Shown one piece after another: positions 9,365 through 18,716 of a stretch of DNA of 64,000 bases. Position numbers and translations under genes: made by a program. Position 1 is the stretch's first letter; every line of letters begins with the position of its first letter. Under the pieces are notes generated by a model that made no database searches, was not told where the DNA came from, and saw only the letters and a list, made by a program, of their open reading frames with translations. Source of the stretch: Thermodesulfobacterium sp. TA1 (lineage in GTDB: Bacteria; Desulfobacterota; Thermodesulfobacteria; Thermodesulfobacteriales; Thermodesulfobacteriaceae); contig NZ_CP043908.1 in the NCBI RefSeq assembly GCF_008630935.1, positions 992,001-1,056,000 of the forward strand, read 5' to 3'.

Positions 9365-10186
9365 ATGGCTGGTATAGGAGACCTTTTTTGGATCATTCTT
9401 TTGGCGATAGCTATGCAACCTTTTTTAAGACAAAAGTTTTTAGAAATAGCCAGACAAAAAGCTATAGAACAGATTGAAAAAAAGAGAGGGTCCAGGGTTA
9501 TCCTCTTAGTTCATCGCCAGGAAAAGATGTCTTTTTTTGGTTTTCCGTTGATGAGGTATATAGATATAAACGATTCTGAAGAAGTAATAAGGGCTATCCA
9601 TCTTACCGATAAAGATGTACCTATAGACATAATACTACATACCCCTGGAGGTTTGGTTTTAGCCTCCCTTCAAATCGCCCTTGCGATTAAAAAACATCCT
9701 GCCAAGGTTACCGCTTTTATTCCACATTATGCCATGAGTGGAGGAACCCTTATTGCCCTTGCCTGTGATGAAATAGTTATGGATGAACATGCAGTCCTTG
9801 GACCGGTAGACCCTCAGTTAGGTGAATATCCAGCTGCTTCTATTTTAAGAGCGGTTAAAAGAAAACCTTTAGAACACATCGATGATAAAACCCTGATTTT
9901 AGCAGATGTTGCGGAAATGGCCTTAAAACAGATGAAAGAAAACTTAAAACTAATCCTAAACAACCGGTATTCAGAAGAAAAAATAAATACCTTAGCAGAG
10001 GTATTGTCTCAAGGCTATTTTACCCATGATTATCCTATTACCTATGAGAAAGCCTTAGAATTAGGGCTTCCGGTAAGTAAAGACATGCCTGTAGAAATAT
10101 ATCAGCTTATGAAACTCTTTCCTCAACCGATGCAAACCACCTCTTCGGTAGAATATATACCGTTACCAAAAAAAGGAAAATCTTAA
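9365..10186 (+). CDS. Clp-fold membrane serine protease, SDH family
   Basis: A 273-residue protein of the SDH_protease group (ClpP/crotonase fold, related to SppA). One N-terminal membrane segment (about 5-21) is followed by a charged helix and the Clp-like domain. HTPGGLVLAS (92-101) is the oxyanion turn, YAMSGGTLIALACDEI (122-137) carries the likely nucleophile Ser125, and GPVDPQLG follows. The ATG is 15 bases after the rhomboid stop, behind AAAGGGGGG, so the two membrane proteases are cotranscribed. The family name comes from a serine-dehydratase annotation; the real substrate is unknown. The C-terminus overlaps the convergent macro-domain gene by four bases. Confidence 0.85.
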   Translation: MAGIGDLFWIILLAIAMQPFLRQKFLEIARQKAIEQIEKKRGSRVILLVHRQEKMSFFGFPLMRYIDINDSEEVIRAIHLTDKDVPIDIILHTPGGLVLASLQIALAIKKHPAKVTAFIPHYAMSGGTLIALACDEIVMDEHAVLGPVDPQLGEYPAASILRAVKRKPLEHIDDKTLILADVAEMALKQMKENLKLILNNRYSEEKINTLAEVLSQGYFTHDYPITYEKALELGLPVSKDMPVEIYQLMKLFPQPMQTTSSVEYIPLPKKGKS

Positions 10187-10728
10187 TCTTTTGAAGAAAG
10201 AAGTTCTTTTAAGGTTTCTGTAAAAACTTGATAATGTTCGTCGCTCCACAAAACAAAAACTACTTTTTTGGGGGCTTTGTGCTCTTTTAAAAATGCAAGT
10301 GTTGTTTGAAGAGATATTTGGGCAGCCTCTTTTAAAGGATAACCATAAGCCCCTGTGCTGATGGCAGGGAAAGAAAGCGAATTAAGGTTATACTCTAAAG
10401 CTAACCTTAAAGCATTTTGATAAGCACTTCTTAAAAGCTCAGGTTCTCCACTTTTTCCGTCTTTATAGATTGGACCTACCGCATGGATTACATACCTTGC
10501 CTTGAGGTTTCCACCTCTTGTTATCACCGCCTGACCGGTTGGGCATCTTTTATATTTGGCTCTCAATTCCTCAAGAATCGCAGGTCCTCCCTTTCTATGA
10601 ATAGCTCCGTCAACCCCTCCTCCTGGAATAAGGGCTTCGTTGGCTGCATTGACGATGGCTTCGGTATCTTGTTCGGTAATATCTCCTTTGACCAGACTAA
10701 CTTCACACCCTTCAACCAAAACTTTCAT
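10183..10728 (-). CDS. Macro-domain protein, probable ADP-ribose or O-acetyl-ADP-ribose hydrolase
   Basis: A single macro domain of 181 residues. It has GDIT...AIVNAANE near 15-30, the glycine loop PGGGVDGAIHRKGG, HAVGPIYK and the second substrate loop PAISTGAYGYP, all characteristic of the MacroD/YmdB group that removes or hydrolyses ADP-ribose derivatives. Its ATG follows AGAGGA by about eight bases. It converges on the SDH-type protease gene with a four-base overlap, and tRNA-Arg lies 30 bases upstream on the same strand. No ADP-ribosyltransferase or toxin partner is encoded next to it. Confidence 0.9.
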   Translation of the reverse strand: MKVLVEGCEVSLVKGDITEQDTEAIVNAANEALIPGGGVDGAIHRKGGPAILEELRAKYKRCPTGQAVITRGGNLKARYVIHAVGPIYKDGKSGEPELLRSAYQNALRLALEYNLNSLSFPAISTGAYGYPLKEAAQISLQTTLAFLKEHKAPKKVVFVLWSDEHYQVFTETLKELLSSKD

Positions 10729-10758
10729 GAGATTTCCTCTATAATTTTACAAAAATTA

Positions 10759-10832
10759 CGGGTCTGGGGGGATTCGAACCCCCGACCCCTGGCTCCGGAG
10801 GCCAGTGCTCTTTCCAGCTGAGCTACAGACCC
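10759..10832 (-). tRNA. tRNA-Arg (anticodon CCG)
   Basis: A 74-base cloverleaf: acceptor GGGTCTG/CAGACCC with discriminator G, D stem GCTC/GAGC, anticodon stem CTGGC/GCCAG around loop CTCCGGA (anticodon CCG, codon CGG), short variable loop and T arm GGGGG-TTCGAAT-CCCCC. The 3' CCA is not encoded (GTA follows), so a CCA-adding enzyme is needed. A -10 TATAAT (10848-10853, minus strand) sits 15 bases before the 5' end. Confidence 0.97.
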
Positions 10833-10875
10833 TTTATCTTTTTAAATATTATATCAGATTTTAAGCCACAAGACA

Positions 10876-12807
10876 CTATATCTTTACTCCCTCAACCGCT
10901 TTGTTAAGCTCTGCAATCACGTTCTTTAAAATTTCTATTTCTTCTGTTACTCTTTCGTTTAACTCTTTTACCTCCATCGCAAGCTGACTTGATTGTATGG
11001 CAGCTTGAGCTACCTCATTGCTTGCTACACTTTGCTCTTCAGTAGCCGCCGCTATCTGATTAATAGCATCTCTTACCTGCATGCTTGATTGAGCAATCTT
11101 ATCAAGCACCTCCCTAATCTGCGTCAAGGCACTTAAAGCCTCTCCTACCTTTGCAACGGTTATTTCCATGTTTTGGACAGAATTTTCAGACTCTTGCTGA
11201 ACCGCTGTTATTCTTTTAGCTATATCTTCGGTTGCTTTAATGGTTTTTTCTGCAAGTTTTCTTACCTCTCCTGCAACAACCGCAAAACCTTTTCCATGTT
11301 CTCCAGCTCTTGCTGCCTCAATCGTTGCGTTTAATGCAAGAAGGTTTGTCTGGTCTGCTATGTCCTTAATCAATCCTACGATATCTCCTATTTCACTTAC
11401 TCTTGAACTTAAAGCATCTAAAGTCTTCTTAAGCTCATCGGTTGCTGCGGTAGTTTCATTTATAATAACCATAGATTGTTCAGCAAGTTTAGCTCCATCT
11501 TCTGATATTTTCTGAGATTCGTTAGCAAGGTTCTGAGCATAATGAGCATTTTTTGCCACATCTGCAATGGTTGCACTCATCTCCTCAACGGCTGCTGCAA
11601 TCTGATTAGCCTGATTGGTCTGAAAGTCAATCTTTTTCTTAACAGTATTTACGTTTCCAATAAGATTACCGACTACCTCGTAAATCGTATTAGCTGAACT
11701 TTTAATCTGTTTTACCAAACCTTGTGTAAACTCTTCTACCTGTATAACCGCCTTAGCAATAAGGCCTATTTCGTCGTTTCTATTTCTATAACCTTTACCA
11801 AAACCAATCCTGCTAAAATCTCCTTTAGCAACCTCACCAAGCTTTGCCGCCATGTCAGGAATAGCAACCAAACTTCTTTGGGTAACTATATAAACCAGTA
11901 TTCCTATGAGAATAGCAGCTATAACGTTTAAAACAAACATTATGTTTCTAAAAGTGTAAACCGTTTTATAAAGCTGAGAATTAGGAACGTTTAAACTAAT
12001 CAACCATTTAAAACCAGGATATACCTCAAAGATTGAAGTTGTCTTTTCACCGTTTACTTTAATTTCTAAAACCTTATCAGACTTAGCCTTTAAAAATTTT
12101 TCTAAGCTTTCTTTACCTAAATCTTTTCCTGCAATAAGCTTAGGCTCTCCTTTAGAAACATCATAAACAGAAACAAATCCTTTTTCTCCTATTTTTAGAT
12201 TTCCCAGATAGTTTTTAAAATTATTTATTACTTGAGTAATATCAAAACCAATAAAAAGCACCCCTACCACGTTTCCACTTCCATCTTTAACAGGCACGTA
12301 TTTAGTCATGTATTCTTTCCCAAAAAGGGTTGCTTTACCTACATAGGTTTCTCCTCTTAAAAGACCCTGATAAGCAGGATGGTTTCTATCTAAGGTGGTG
12401 CCAACAGCACGGGTTCCGTCTTCTTTTTTAAGAGAAGTGGCTATTCTTAAAAAATCATCCCCTTCCCTTTTAAAAATAGTAGCTACACTTCCTCCAGTAA
12501 TTGCCGTAAATCTATCGCAGACCTCATTATCAGGTCTAATGGCTGAAGCATCTCTCGGGTTCATAGATAAAAAAATATTCATAAACCTATCTGCTGAATA
12601 TTTAGCAAATTCATCAAAAGTCTGCAACTCATGCATTATGGTCTTTACTTCAATCTTAAGGGTAGCAAATTCAGTTTTTTTAATAGAAGAACTTGTTTGA
12701 AAATAAACCAACGCCGCAACCACTGAATAAACCAGCATAATCGCAACAAAAACTAAAATAAAGATTTTTTTACTTAATGAGGCCTCTCCTAACATTTTTT
12801 TAACCAC
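10876..12807 (-). CDS. Methyl-accepting chemotaxis protein with Cache sensor
   Basis: A 643-residue chemoreceptor. There are two membrane segments (about 13-33 and 283-306). Between them is a periplasmic Cache-type sensor (about 40-280) with the sCache-like stretch [17 protein letters not shown] and [20 protein letters not shown] domain follows (about 308-365), then the coiled-coil signalling domain. The kinase-contact tip carries [18 protein letters not shown] and EVRKLAEKT, the conserved CheA/CheW site. The start is GTG behind AAGGAGG; an ATG four codons later is possible. It is a lone gene with no che genes nearby. Its ligand is unknown; the Cache type suggests small organic acids. Confidence 0.93.
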   Translation of the reverse strand: MVKKMLGEASLSKKIFILVFVAIMLVYSVVAALVYFQTSSSIKKTEFATLKIEVKTIMHELQTFDEFAKYSADRFMNIFLSMNPRDASAIRPDNEVCDRFTAITGGSVATIFKREGDDFLRIATSLKKEDGTRAVGTTLDRNHPAYQGLLRGETYVGKATLFGKEYMTKYVPVKDGSGNVVGVLFIGFDITQVINNFKNYLGNLKIGEKGFVSVYDVSKGEPKLIAGKDLGKESLEKFLKAKSDKVLEIKVNGEKTTSIFEVYPGFKWLISLNVPNSQLYKTVYTFRNIMFVLNVIAAILIGILVYIVTQRSLVAIPDMAAKLGEVAKGDFSRIGFGKGYRNRNDEIGLIAKAVIQVEEFTQGLVKQIKSSANTIYEVVGNLIGNVNTVKKKIDFQTNQANQIAAAVEEMSATIADVAKNAHYAQNLANESQKISEDGAKLAEQSMVIINETTAATDELKKTLDALSSRVSEIGDIVGLIKDIADQTNLLALNATIEAARAGEHGKGFAVVAGEVRKLAEKTIKATEDIAKRITAVQQESENSVQNMEITVAKVGEALSALTQIREVLDKIAQSSMQVRDAINQIAAATEEQSVASNEVAQAAIQSSQLAMEVKELNERVTEEIEILKNVIAELNKAVEGVKI

Positions 12808-12863
12808 TCCATATCAACCTCCTTCGAAAAATTAAATTATAAAAATTTTTTAAACCTATTATA

Positions 12864-12887
12864 GAATATTATAAAGAATATTATAAA
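12864..12887. repeat. Perfect 12-base tandem repeat upstream of the chemoreceptor gene
   Basis: GAATATTATAAA occurs twice head to tail. Read on the minus strand, each copy holds TATAAT, giving stacked -10-like boxes in front of the chemoreceptor gene. A third TATAAT-like site overlaps the edge. Confidence 0.8.
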
Positions 12888-12978
12888 TCAAAATTTTAAA
12901 AATCAACCCTTGGTCCTATATCAACTAAAGGTAGAAATTTAGAATGTCCTTTGGATAATCTTTTCTTTACCTTGGGGT

Positions 12979-12988
12979 TACCGCGGTA
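12979..12988. promoter_or_regulatory. 10-base palindrome between divergent genes
   Basis: TACCGCGGTA is a perfect, GC-rich palindrome in an otherwise AT-rich 225-base divergent region, eight bases before the -35 box of the FAD oxidoreductase gene. It may be an operator; no known regulator motif was recognised. Confidence 0.35.
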
Positions 12989-12996
12989 TTTTAAGT

Positions 12997-13025
12997 TTGC
13001 TTTATCTTTTAGGCTGTGGTATAGT
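12997..13025 (+). promoter_or_regulatory. Leaderless promoter of the FAD oxidoreductase gene
   Basis: A -35 TTGCTT (12997-13002), 17-base spacer, and -10 TATAGT (13020-13025). The ATG at 13033 is seven bases after the -10 box and there is no ribosome site, so transcription should start at the start codon. Confidence 0.65.
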
Positions 13026-13032
13026 TTAAAAT

Positions 13033-14415
13033 ATGAGGTCATTAAAATATGATGTAGTTATAGTTGGTGCTGGACCAGCGGGGATTTTTACAGCCTTAGA
13101 ACTTTTAAAAAATAAAAATCTTAAAGTTCTTATCATAGAAAAAGGGAAAGATATCAGAAAAAGGGAGTGTCCTAATCTTAAAATAAGCAAATGTGCAAAA
13201 TGTATCCCTTGTAACATCATAAGCGGATGGGGAGGGGCTGGAGCTTTTAGTGACGGAAAGCTTAATCTTTCTAAAGAAATAGGAGGTTTTTTAAGCGAAT
13301 ATATAGACCCTAAAACACTTTCTGATTTTATAGAATATGTAGACCAAATTTACCTAAGCTTTGGTGCCCCTGAGGTTCTTTATGCCCCTGATGAAGCAAC
13401 TTTAAAAAAAATTACTGCTGAAGCTGCTAAAAACGGTCTTCTTTTTATTCCTTCTAAAATCAGACATATAGGCACCGAGAAATGTAAAGAAGTATTAACC
13501 AACCTTCAAAATTATTTAGAAAAGAAAGTTGACCTTCTTTTTGAAACAGAGGTTGAAGAAATCTTGGTTAGTAAAAACAAGGTAAAAGGGGTTAAGTTAA
13601 AAGACGGAAGACAAATTTTAGCCTCTTTTGTGGTAATAGCACCTGGTAGGTCTGGCAATGAATGGGTTCAGAAAGAATGTAAAAGGCTTAAACTTTCTAC
13701 AAGCATCAACCCTGTGGATATAGGAGTTAGGGTTGAGGTCCCAGCTGCGGTGATGGAAGATCTTACCTCCAAGATATATGAACCTAAATTTATCTATTTT
13801 TCCCAAACCTTTGACGATAAAGTTAGGACTTTTTGTGTTAATCCTTATGGTGAGGTAGTTACGGAAAACATAGACGGTATATGGACGGTAAACGGACATA
13901 GTTATGCTACTCAAAAAACTGAAAACACCAACTTTGCCATCCTTTGTAGCACCTATTTTACCGAACCCTTTAAAGAACCGGTTTTATATGGAAAAAACAT
14001 TGCTAAATTAGCCAATTTCTTGGGAAACGGAGTTTTAGTACAACGGTTAGGAGATATTAAAAGAGGTAGAAGGTCAAACGAAAAAAGAATCGCTAGGAAC
14101 TTAGTCCAACCAACCTTAAAAACTGCCACCCCAGGGGACCTAAGTTTTGTCCTTCCTTATAGGTATTTAGTAAATATTTTAGAGATGTTAGATGCCCTTG
14201 ACAGGGTAATTCCAGGGGTAGGATCTCCTTATACTTTACTTTATGGGGTAGAAGTGAAATTTTACAGTCTAAGGATAAAACTAACCTCTAACTTAGAAAC
14301 AGAGGTTAAAAATCTTTTTGCTGCCGGCGACGGCGCAGGTATTACCAGAGGGTTAATCCAGGCTTCAGTTTCAGGGGTAATTGTAGCCCGGGAAATCTTA
14401 AGACGTTTTTCTTAA
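13033..14415 (+). CDS. FAD-dependent dehydrogenase (COG2509-like)
   Basis: A 460-residue flavoprotein. The N-terminus has the Rossmann motif VVIVGAGPAGIFTALEL (about 8-24) and an acidic end of strand 2 (IIEKG). A cysteine-containing stretch CPNLKISKCAKCIPCN (about 46-61) may bind a metal or cluster, or be redox active. The C-terminus has the second FAD motif LFAAGDGAGITRGLIQA. This pattern matches the group annotated as uncharacterised FAD or NAD-utilising dehydrogenases; the substrate is unknown. The gene stands alone between the divergent chemoreceptor and dnaN, with its own leaderless-type promoter. The four closely spaced cysteines are worth noting. Confidence 0.8.
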   Translation: MRSLKYDVVIVGAGPAGIFTALELLKNKNLKVLIIEKGKDIRKRECPNLKISKCAKCIPCNIISGWGGAGAFSDGKLNLSKEIGGFLSEYIDPKTLSDFIEYVDQIYLSFGAPEVLYAPDEATLKKITAEAAKNGLLFIPSKIRHIGTEKCKEVLTNLQNYLEKKVDLLFETEVEEILVSKNKVKGVKLKDGRQILASFVVIAPGRSGNEWVQKECKRLKLSTSINPVDIGVRVEVPAAVMEDLTSKIYEPKFIYFSQTFDDKVRTFCVNPYGEVVTENIDGIWTVNGHSYATQKTENTNFAILCSTYFTEPFKEPVLYGKNIAKLANFLGNGVLVQRLGDIKRGRRSNEKRIARNLVQPTLKTATPGDLSFVLPYRYLVNILEMLDALDRVIPGVGSPYTLLYGVEVKFYSLRIKLTSNLETEVKNLFAAGDGAGITRGLIQASVSGVIVAREILRRFS

Positions 14416-14442
14416 AAAAACTGCAAACAATTAAAATTATGT

Positions 14443-14465
14443 TATAATAAAACCAAATCTGGTTT
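14443..14465 (+). promoter_or_regulatory. dnaN -10 box and small leader hairpin
   Basis: TATAAT at 14443-14448 has only a weak -35 (CTGCAA). It is followed by a five-base-pair hairpin AAACC-AAATCT-GGTTT (14450-14465) directly against the ribosome site AGGAGG. The hairpin could affect access to that site, but is weak. Confidence 0.45.
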
Positions 14466-14477
14466 AGGAGGCAGTTT

Positions 14478-15596
14478 ATGCAGATTAAAGCTGAAACCTC
14501 TAAGTTAGAAAAGATGCTTAAAAACATAGAAAAAGTTTCAGACAAAAAGGCTTCTATGGCTGTGCTTTCTATGGTCTTAGTTGAACCTATACCAGAAGAA
14601 AATACCCTTTATCTTACGGCTACTGACCTTGAAATAGGATATAAAGGTAAAACTTTTGCTGAAATAGAAGGATTCTCCTCTCCTTTTTGTGTTTCTGCAA
14701 AAAAATTTTACGAAATCGTCAAAAACTTTCCCGAAGATACTATTTATCTTATCAAAGAAGAAAATAAACTAATTCTAAAAGACGAAGAAGAAAAAATTGT
14801 ATATAACCTTAGCATAATGGATGGAGAAGATTTTCCGAGCTTACCTGAGTTTGTCGAAGAAAATACCTTAGAGATCCCTGGAAAAACCTTAGTAGAGCTT
14901 ATAGCTACCACTGCTTTTTGCGCCTCTAAGGAAGATACTCGTTTTGTTTTAGGGGGAATTTATTTAGAGCCATTAAAAGAGGAAGGTAAACTAAGAGCCG
15001 TAGCTTCAGACGGTCATAGGTTAGCCCTTTTAGACAGAGAAGTTACAGGGATTGAAAACTTTCCTGCCGAAGGTTTTATCATTGCAAGAAAGGCAGCCAA
15101 ACAAATAGAGGAGATAGCAGAAGATGAGCTGGTAGTAAGGATTGGTTTTACTAACAACTACGTAGTTGTCTGGACCTCTAACGCTCTATTTTTCACCAGA
15201 ACGATAGAAGGTCCCTATCCAGACTATCGTATGGTCATACCTTCTGAATATAACAATTTCTTAAAAATAGACAGAAAGCTCTTTATAGATGCTTTAAAAA
15301 GGGTTTCTTTGGTGGCAAACGAGCGGTTTAAACCTATAATCTTAGAATTACTAAACAAGGAAGTTATCCTTACCTCTCAAGAAACAGAATTGGGTAAAGC
15401 TCAGGTGAGGATTAGTGCAGAATATGAAGGAGAGCCTATGGTAGTAAGTTACAATGCTGACTATCTACTTGATGCTTTGCAAATCATGAATTCCGAAGAA
15501 ATAGAGATGAAAATAGGTGCAGGTAAAACCCCTGCCATCCTCACAGGATACAGAGATGAAGGGTTTCTTTACTTATTAATGCCTATGGTTTTATAA
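14478..15596 (+). CDS. dnaN: DNA polymerase III beta subunit (sliding clamp)
   Basis: DnaN is the ring-shaped clamp that tethers polymerase III. The 372-residue protein has three similar clamp domains of about 120 residues: MQIKAETSKLEKML starts domain I, CASKEDTRFVLGGIYLE and VASDGHRLALLDRE mark domain II, and RFKPIILELLNKEVIL with the C-terminal YLLMPMVL mark domain III. The last residues correspond to the clamp-loader contact (M-P-M/V-R/L). A good AGGAGG lies nine bases before the ATG. gyrB follows 40 bases later. dnaA is not adjacent: its 3' part is at the far right edge of the window, so the usual dnaA-dnaN pair is split. Confidence 0.97.
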   Translation: MQIKAETSKLEKMLKNIEKVSDKKASMAVLSMVLVEPIPEENTLYLTATDLEIGYKGKTFAEIEGFSSPFCVSAKKFYEIVKNFPEDTIYLIKEENKLILKDEEEKIVYNLSIMDGEDFPSLPEFVEENTLEIPGKTLVELIATTAFCASKEDTRFVLGGIYLEPLKEEGKLRAVASDGHRLALLDREVTGIENFPAEGFIIARKAAKQIEEIAEDELVVRIGFTNNYVVVWTSNALFFTRTIEGPYPDYRMVIPSEYNNFLKIDRKLFIDALKRVSLVANERFKPIILELLNKEVILTSQETELGKAQVRISAEYEGEPMVVSYNADYLLDALQIMNSEEIEMKIGAGKTPAILTGYRDEGFLYLLMPMVL

Positions 15597-15636
15597 TTTC
15601 AAAACCTAAAATCTATCTAAAGGTGTTGTGTAGGCT

Positions 15637-18048
15637 ATGAATACAGAAAAAAAAGAACAGTATGCAGCAGAAAGTATTAAGGTTTTATCTGGTTTAGAAG
15701 GGGTTAGGACTAGACCAGCTATGTATATAGGGTCTACTGATGTTTCAGGTTTTCATCATCTACTCTGGGAAGTTTTAGACAACGCTATAGATGAGGCTTT
15801 AGCTGGATATGCTACCGAAATCTGGATTAGGCTTCACCAAGATGGTTCTGCCAGCGTAGAGGATAACGGAAGAGGTATTCCAGTAGATATTCATCCAGAA
15901 GAAAAGGTGCCTGCTTTAGAGTTAGTCATGACCAGACTACACGCAGGAGCAAAATTTGACCACGGGGTTTATAAGGTATCAGGTGGTCTTCACGGCGTGG
16001 GAGTTTCAGTGGTAAACGCCCTTTCAGAATGGTTGATAGCTGAAGTTTATAGAGAAGGGAAAATTTACAAACAAACTTATAAAAGAGGGGTTCCAGACGG
16101 ACCTGTAAAAGTAGTAGGAGAGACTAAAAAAAGAGGAACTTTAGTTAGGTTTAAACCTGATAGGGAAATTTTTGGAGACTTAGATTTTGATTTAGACATC
16201 ATAAAAAAACGGGTAAAAGAGTTAGCCTACTTAAACCCAGACATAAAACTTTATCTTATAGACGAAAGGATAGGTTATAACGAAAAATTTCATTATAAAG
16301 GAGGTATAGTTGAGTTAGTTAAAACCTTAAACGCCAAAAAAAACCCGGTCCATTCTAAAGTAATCTACCTTTCCGGAGAAAGAGAAAATATCAAAGTAGA
16401 AATAGCTTTACAATATAATTCAGGATATACAGAAACCATTTACAGTTATGTTAATAATATCTTTACCAAGGAAGGTGGCACCCATGTAATAGGGTTTAGA
16501 TCTGCCCTTACTAAAGCCATAAATCGTTACATCTCAGACGACAAAGTACCTAAGCAGTTTAAGGTAAAAATCGAAGGAGAAGATGTAAAAGAAGGACTTT
16601 GTGCAGTAATTTCTCTTAAAGTGCCTGAACCGCAGTTTGAGGGTCAGACCAAAATGAAGCTTGGAAACAGCGAAGTAAAACCTATCGTAGAATCTATCGT
16701 TTATGAAGGACTTTTAAAGTTTTTTGAAGAAAATCCAGGAGAAGCCAAAAAAATCATCCAAAAATTAGTTATTGCTGCTAAAGCAAGAGAGGCTTCAAGG
16801 AAAGCCAAAGAACTGGTAAGAAAAAAAAGTGAAATAGAAGAATTTATAGTGGCAGGAAAATTAGCTGATTGTTCCGAAAAGGACCCAGAAAAAAGAGAAC
16901 TTTTTATCGTAGAGGGCGACTCTGCAGGAGGTTCTGCCAAACAAGCCAGAGACAGAAAATTTCAAGCTATCCTTCCTCTAAAGGGAAAAATACTTAACGT
17001 AGAAAAGGCTAATATAGAAAAAATGCTTTCTTCGGAAGAAATAAAAAGTTTAATAGCTGCATTAGGGACAGGGATAGGCTCTGATAATTTTAATCCTGAG
17101 AAGTGTAAATACCATAGAATAATCATCATGACCGACGCAGATGTAGACGGAGCCCACATAAGAACCCTCTTGCTAACCTTCTTTTACAGACAGATGTACG
17201 ATTTGATAGAAAAAGGTTGGATATTTATCGCCCAACCCCCTCTTTATAGAGTAGTTGACAATAAAAAAGAAGTTTATCTTAAAAACGATGAAGAATTAGA
17301 CAAATACATCATAAATAGATTGGCAGAAAACATAAAAATTTCTTTTACCAAAGACCAACAAATTCTTTCCCTTAAGGACTTTAAAAACTTTTTCCTAAAC
17401 TGCGCCAAACTTGATAGACTACTTCTTAACCTACTCAAAAAAAATTATCCTCCTAAGGTCGTACTTATTGTGCTTCAAGCAGGTTTTGATAATCTCTCTT
17501 ATTTTGAAGACCTAAATAAAATCGAAAAAATAGCTTCTGAATGTCAAAAGGCAGGTTTTAAAGTTTCTAAGGTAAAATCAAGTGAGCACAACCCTAAGTA
17601 TTACGAATTTTTTGTGTTCTCTGAAAAAGAAGCCACCATTTCCTGTCAAGTAGGACCAGAGCTTATCTTAGAAAAAGACTACCGAGAGGCCTTAAAGGTG
17701 TTTTCCCATCTCAAACCTTACTTAGGTTATACGATTAACATAGAATACAAAGGAGAAAAAAAATCTTGGGATGATTGGTTTTTCTATATCTCTGAAATAC
17801 TTACCTATCTTAGAGAAGAAGGAAGAAAAGGGCTCTTTATTCAAAGATATAAAGGATTAGGAGAGATGAACTCAAAACAGCTGTGGGAAACTACGATGAA
17901 CCCAGAAAAAAGAGTTTTAAAACAGGTAACCATAAAAGATGCCGAACAAGCAGATGAACTATTTTCTATCCTTATGGGAGAAAACGTCGAACCAAGAAGA
18001 GAATTTATCTATAAACATGCGTTAGAATATAGAGAATTAGACATTTAA
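15637..18048 (+). CDS. gyrB: DNA gyrase subunit B
   Basis: GyrB is the ATPase subunit of gyrase. The 803-residue protein has the GHKL ATPase (GLEGVRTRPAMYIGST, DNAIDEA, GRGIPVD, GGLHGVG), the transducer, the TOPRIM metal motifs VEGDSAGGSA and MTDADVDGAHI, and the C-terminal QRYKGLGEMN. Between TOPRIM and the tail is a long insert (about 550-710), as in the proteobacterial 800-residue form rather than the 640-residue form. It follows dnaN closely and precedes hpt by 14 bases. Gyrase rather than topoisomerase IV is supported by the QRYKGLGEMN motif and genomic position. Confidence 0.96.
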   Translation: MNTEKKEQYAAESIKVLSGLEGVRTRPAMYIGSTDVSGFHHLLWEVLDNAIDEALAGYATEIWIRLHQDGSASVEDNGRGIPVDIHPEEKVPALELVMTRLHAGAKFDHGVYKVSGGLHGVGVSVVNALSEWLIAEVYREGKIYKQTYKRGVPDGPVKVVGETKKRGTLVRFKPDREIFGDLDFDLDIIKKRVKELAYLNPDIKLYLIDERIGYNEKFHYKGGIVELVKTLNAKKNPVHSKVIYLSGERENIKVEIALQYNSGYTETIYSYVNNIFTKEGGTHVIGFRSALTKAINRYISDDKVPKQFKVKIEGEDVKEGLCAVISLKVPEPQFEGQTKMKLGNSEVKPIVESIVYEGLLKFFEENPGEAKKIIQKLVIAAKAREASRKAKELVRKKSEIEEFIVAGKLADCSEKDPEKRELFIVEGDSAGGSAKQARDRKFQAILPLKGKILNVEKANIEKMLSSEEIKSLIAALGTGIGSDNFNPEKCKYHRIIIMTDADVDGAHIRTLLLTFFYRQMYDLIEKGWIFIAQPPLYRVVDNKKEVYLKNDEELDKYIINRLAENIKISFTKDQQILSLKDFKNFFLNCAKLDRLLLNLLKKNYPPKVVLIVLQAGFDNLSYFEDLNKIEKIASECQKAGFKVSKVKSSEHNPKYYEFFVFSEKEATISCQVGPELILEKDYREALKVFSHLKPYLGYTINIEYKGEKKSWDDWFFYISEILTYLREEGRKGLFIQRYKGLGEMNSKQLWETTMNPEKRVLKQVTIKDAEQADELFSILMGENVEPRREFIYKHALEYRELDI

Positions 18049-18062
18049 TAAGGGGATTTAAT

Positions 18063-18596
18063 ATGGAAAAACCTAAACTAAGGTTGGTCATACCTAAGGA
18101 TGAAATATCCCTTAAAATTAAAGAATTATCCGAAAAAATTGATAAAGATTTTGATGAAGAACCTATTGTTTTTATAGCTACGTTAAAAGGGGCTTTTATG
18201 TTTGCTTCAGACCTTTTAAAACATATTAAAAATCCTAACGTAGAAGTAGATTTTGTAAGGGTAAAAAGTTATGGCCTTTCAGATAAATCCTCTGGGAAGG
18301 TAGAGTTAATAAAAGACATAGAAATACCGGTAGAAGGAAAAAATGTAATCATTGTAGAAGACATCGTAGATACAGGACTTACCTTAAAATTTTTGTATGA
18401 AAGACTTAAAGCCTTAAAGCCTAAAACCCTTAAAGTTTGTGCTTTAATAGATAAAAAAGAAAGAAGAGAAGTAGATATCCCAGTAGATTATATAGGGTTT
18501 GAGGTGGAAAAGGGGTTTTTAGTAGGGTATGGGTTGGACTTTGCTGAGAAATATAGACATCTTTCTGAAGTTTACGAGATGGTAAAAGATGAGTAA
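18063..18596 (+). CDS. hpt: Hypoxanthine(-guanine) phosphoribosyltransferase
   Basis: This salvage enzyme joins hypoxanthine or guanine to PRPP. The 177-residue protein has the family length, the loop FIATLKGAFMFASDL, the flexible loop around VKSYGLSDKSSGKVELIKD, and the PRPP-binding motif VIIVEDIVDTGLTL (about 95-108). The C-terminal DYIGFEVEKGFLVGYGLDFAEKYR is the purine-contact region. It is 14 bases after gyrB. Its TAA overlaps the reading frame of a 40-residue membrane peptide. Confidence 0.95.
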   Translation: MEKPKLRLVIPKDEISLKIKELSEKIDKDFDEEPIVFIATLKGAFMFASDLLKHIKNPNVEVDFVRVKSYGLSDKSSGKVELIKDIEIPVEGKNVIIVEDIVDTGLTLKFLYERLKALKPKTLKVCALIDKKERREVDIPVDYIGFEVEKGFLVGYGLDFAEKYRHLSEVYEMVKDE

Positions 18597-18711
18597 AAGA
18601 AAGTTTATCTTGAATTATCTTAAAAACAGCCCCTGGTATTTATGGGTTATAAGAATTTCAGGAGCTATTTTTATTGCTTATACGTTGATAAAATTGTTAA
18701 GGCTTAAGTAA
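18589..18711 (+). CDS. Small membrane peptide, 40 residues
   Basis: A short open frame starting at ATG eight bases before the end of hpt (overlap ATGAGTAA). It reads MSKRKFILNYLKNSPWYL, a hydrophobic stretch (about 18-36: LWVIRISGAIFIAYTLIKLL) and a basic end RLK. The positive start, single membrane segment and coupling to hpt argue that it is real. Function is unknown. It ends five bases before the convergent YeeE/YedE gene. Confidence 0.55.
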   Translation: MSKRKFILNYLKNSPWYLWVIRISGAIFIAYTLIKLLRLK

Positions 18712-18716
18712 GCAAC

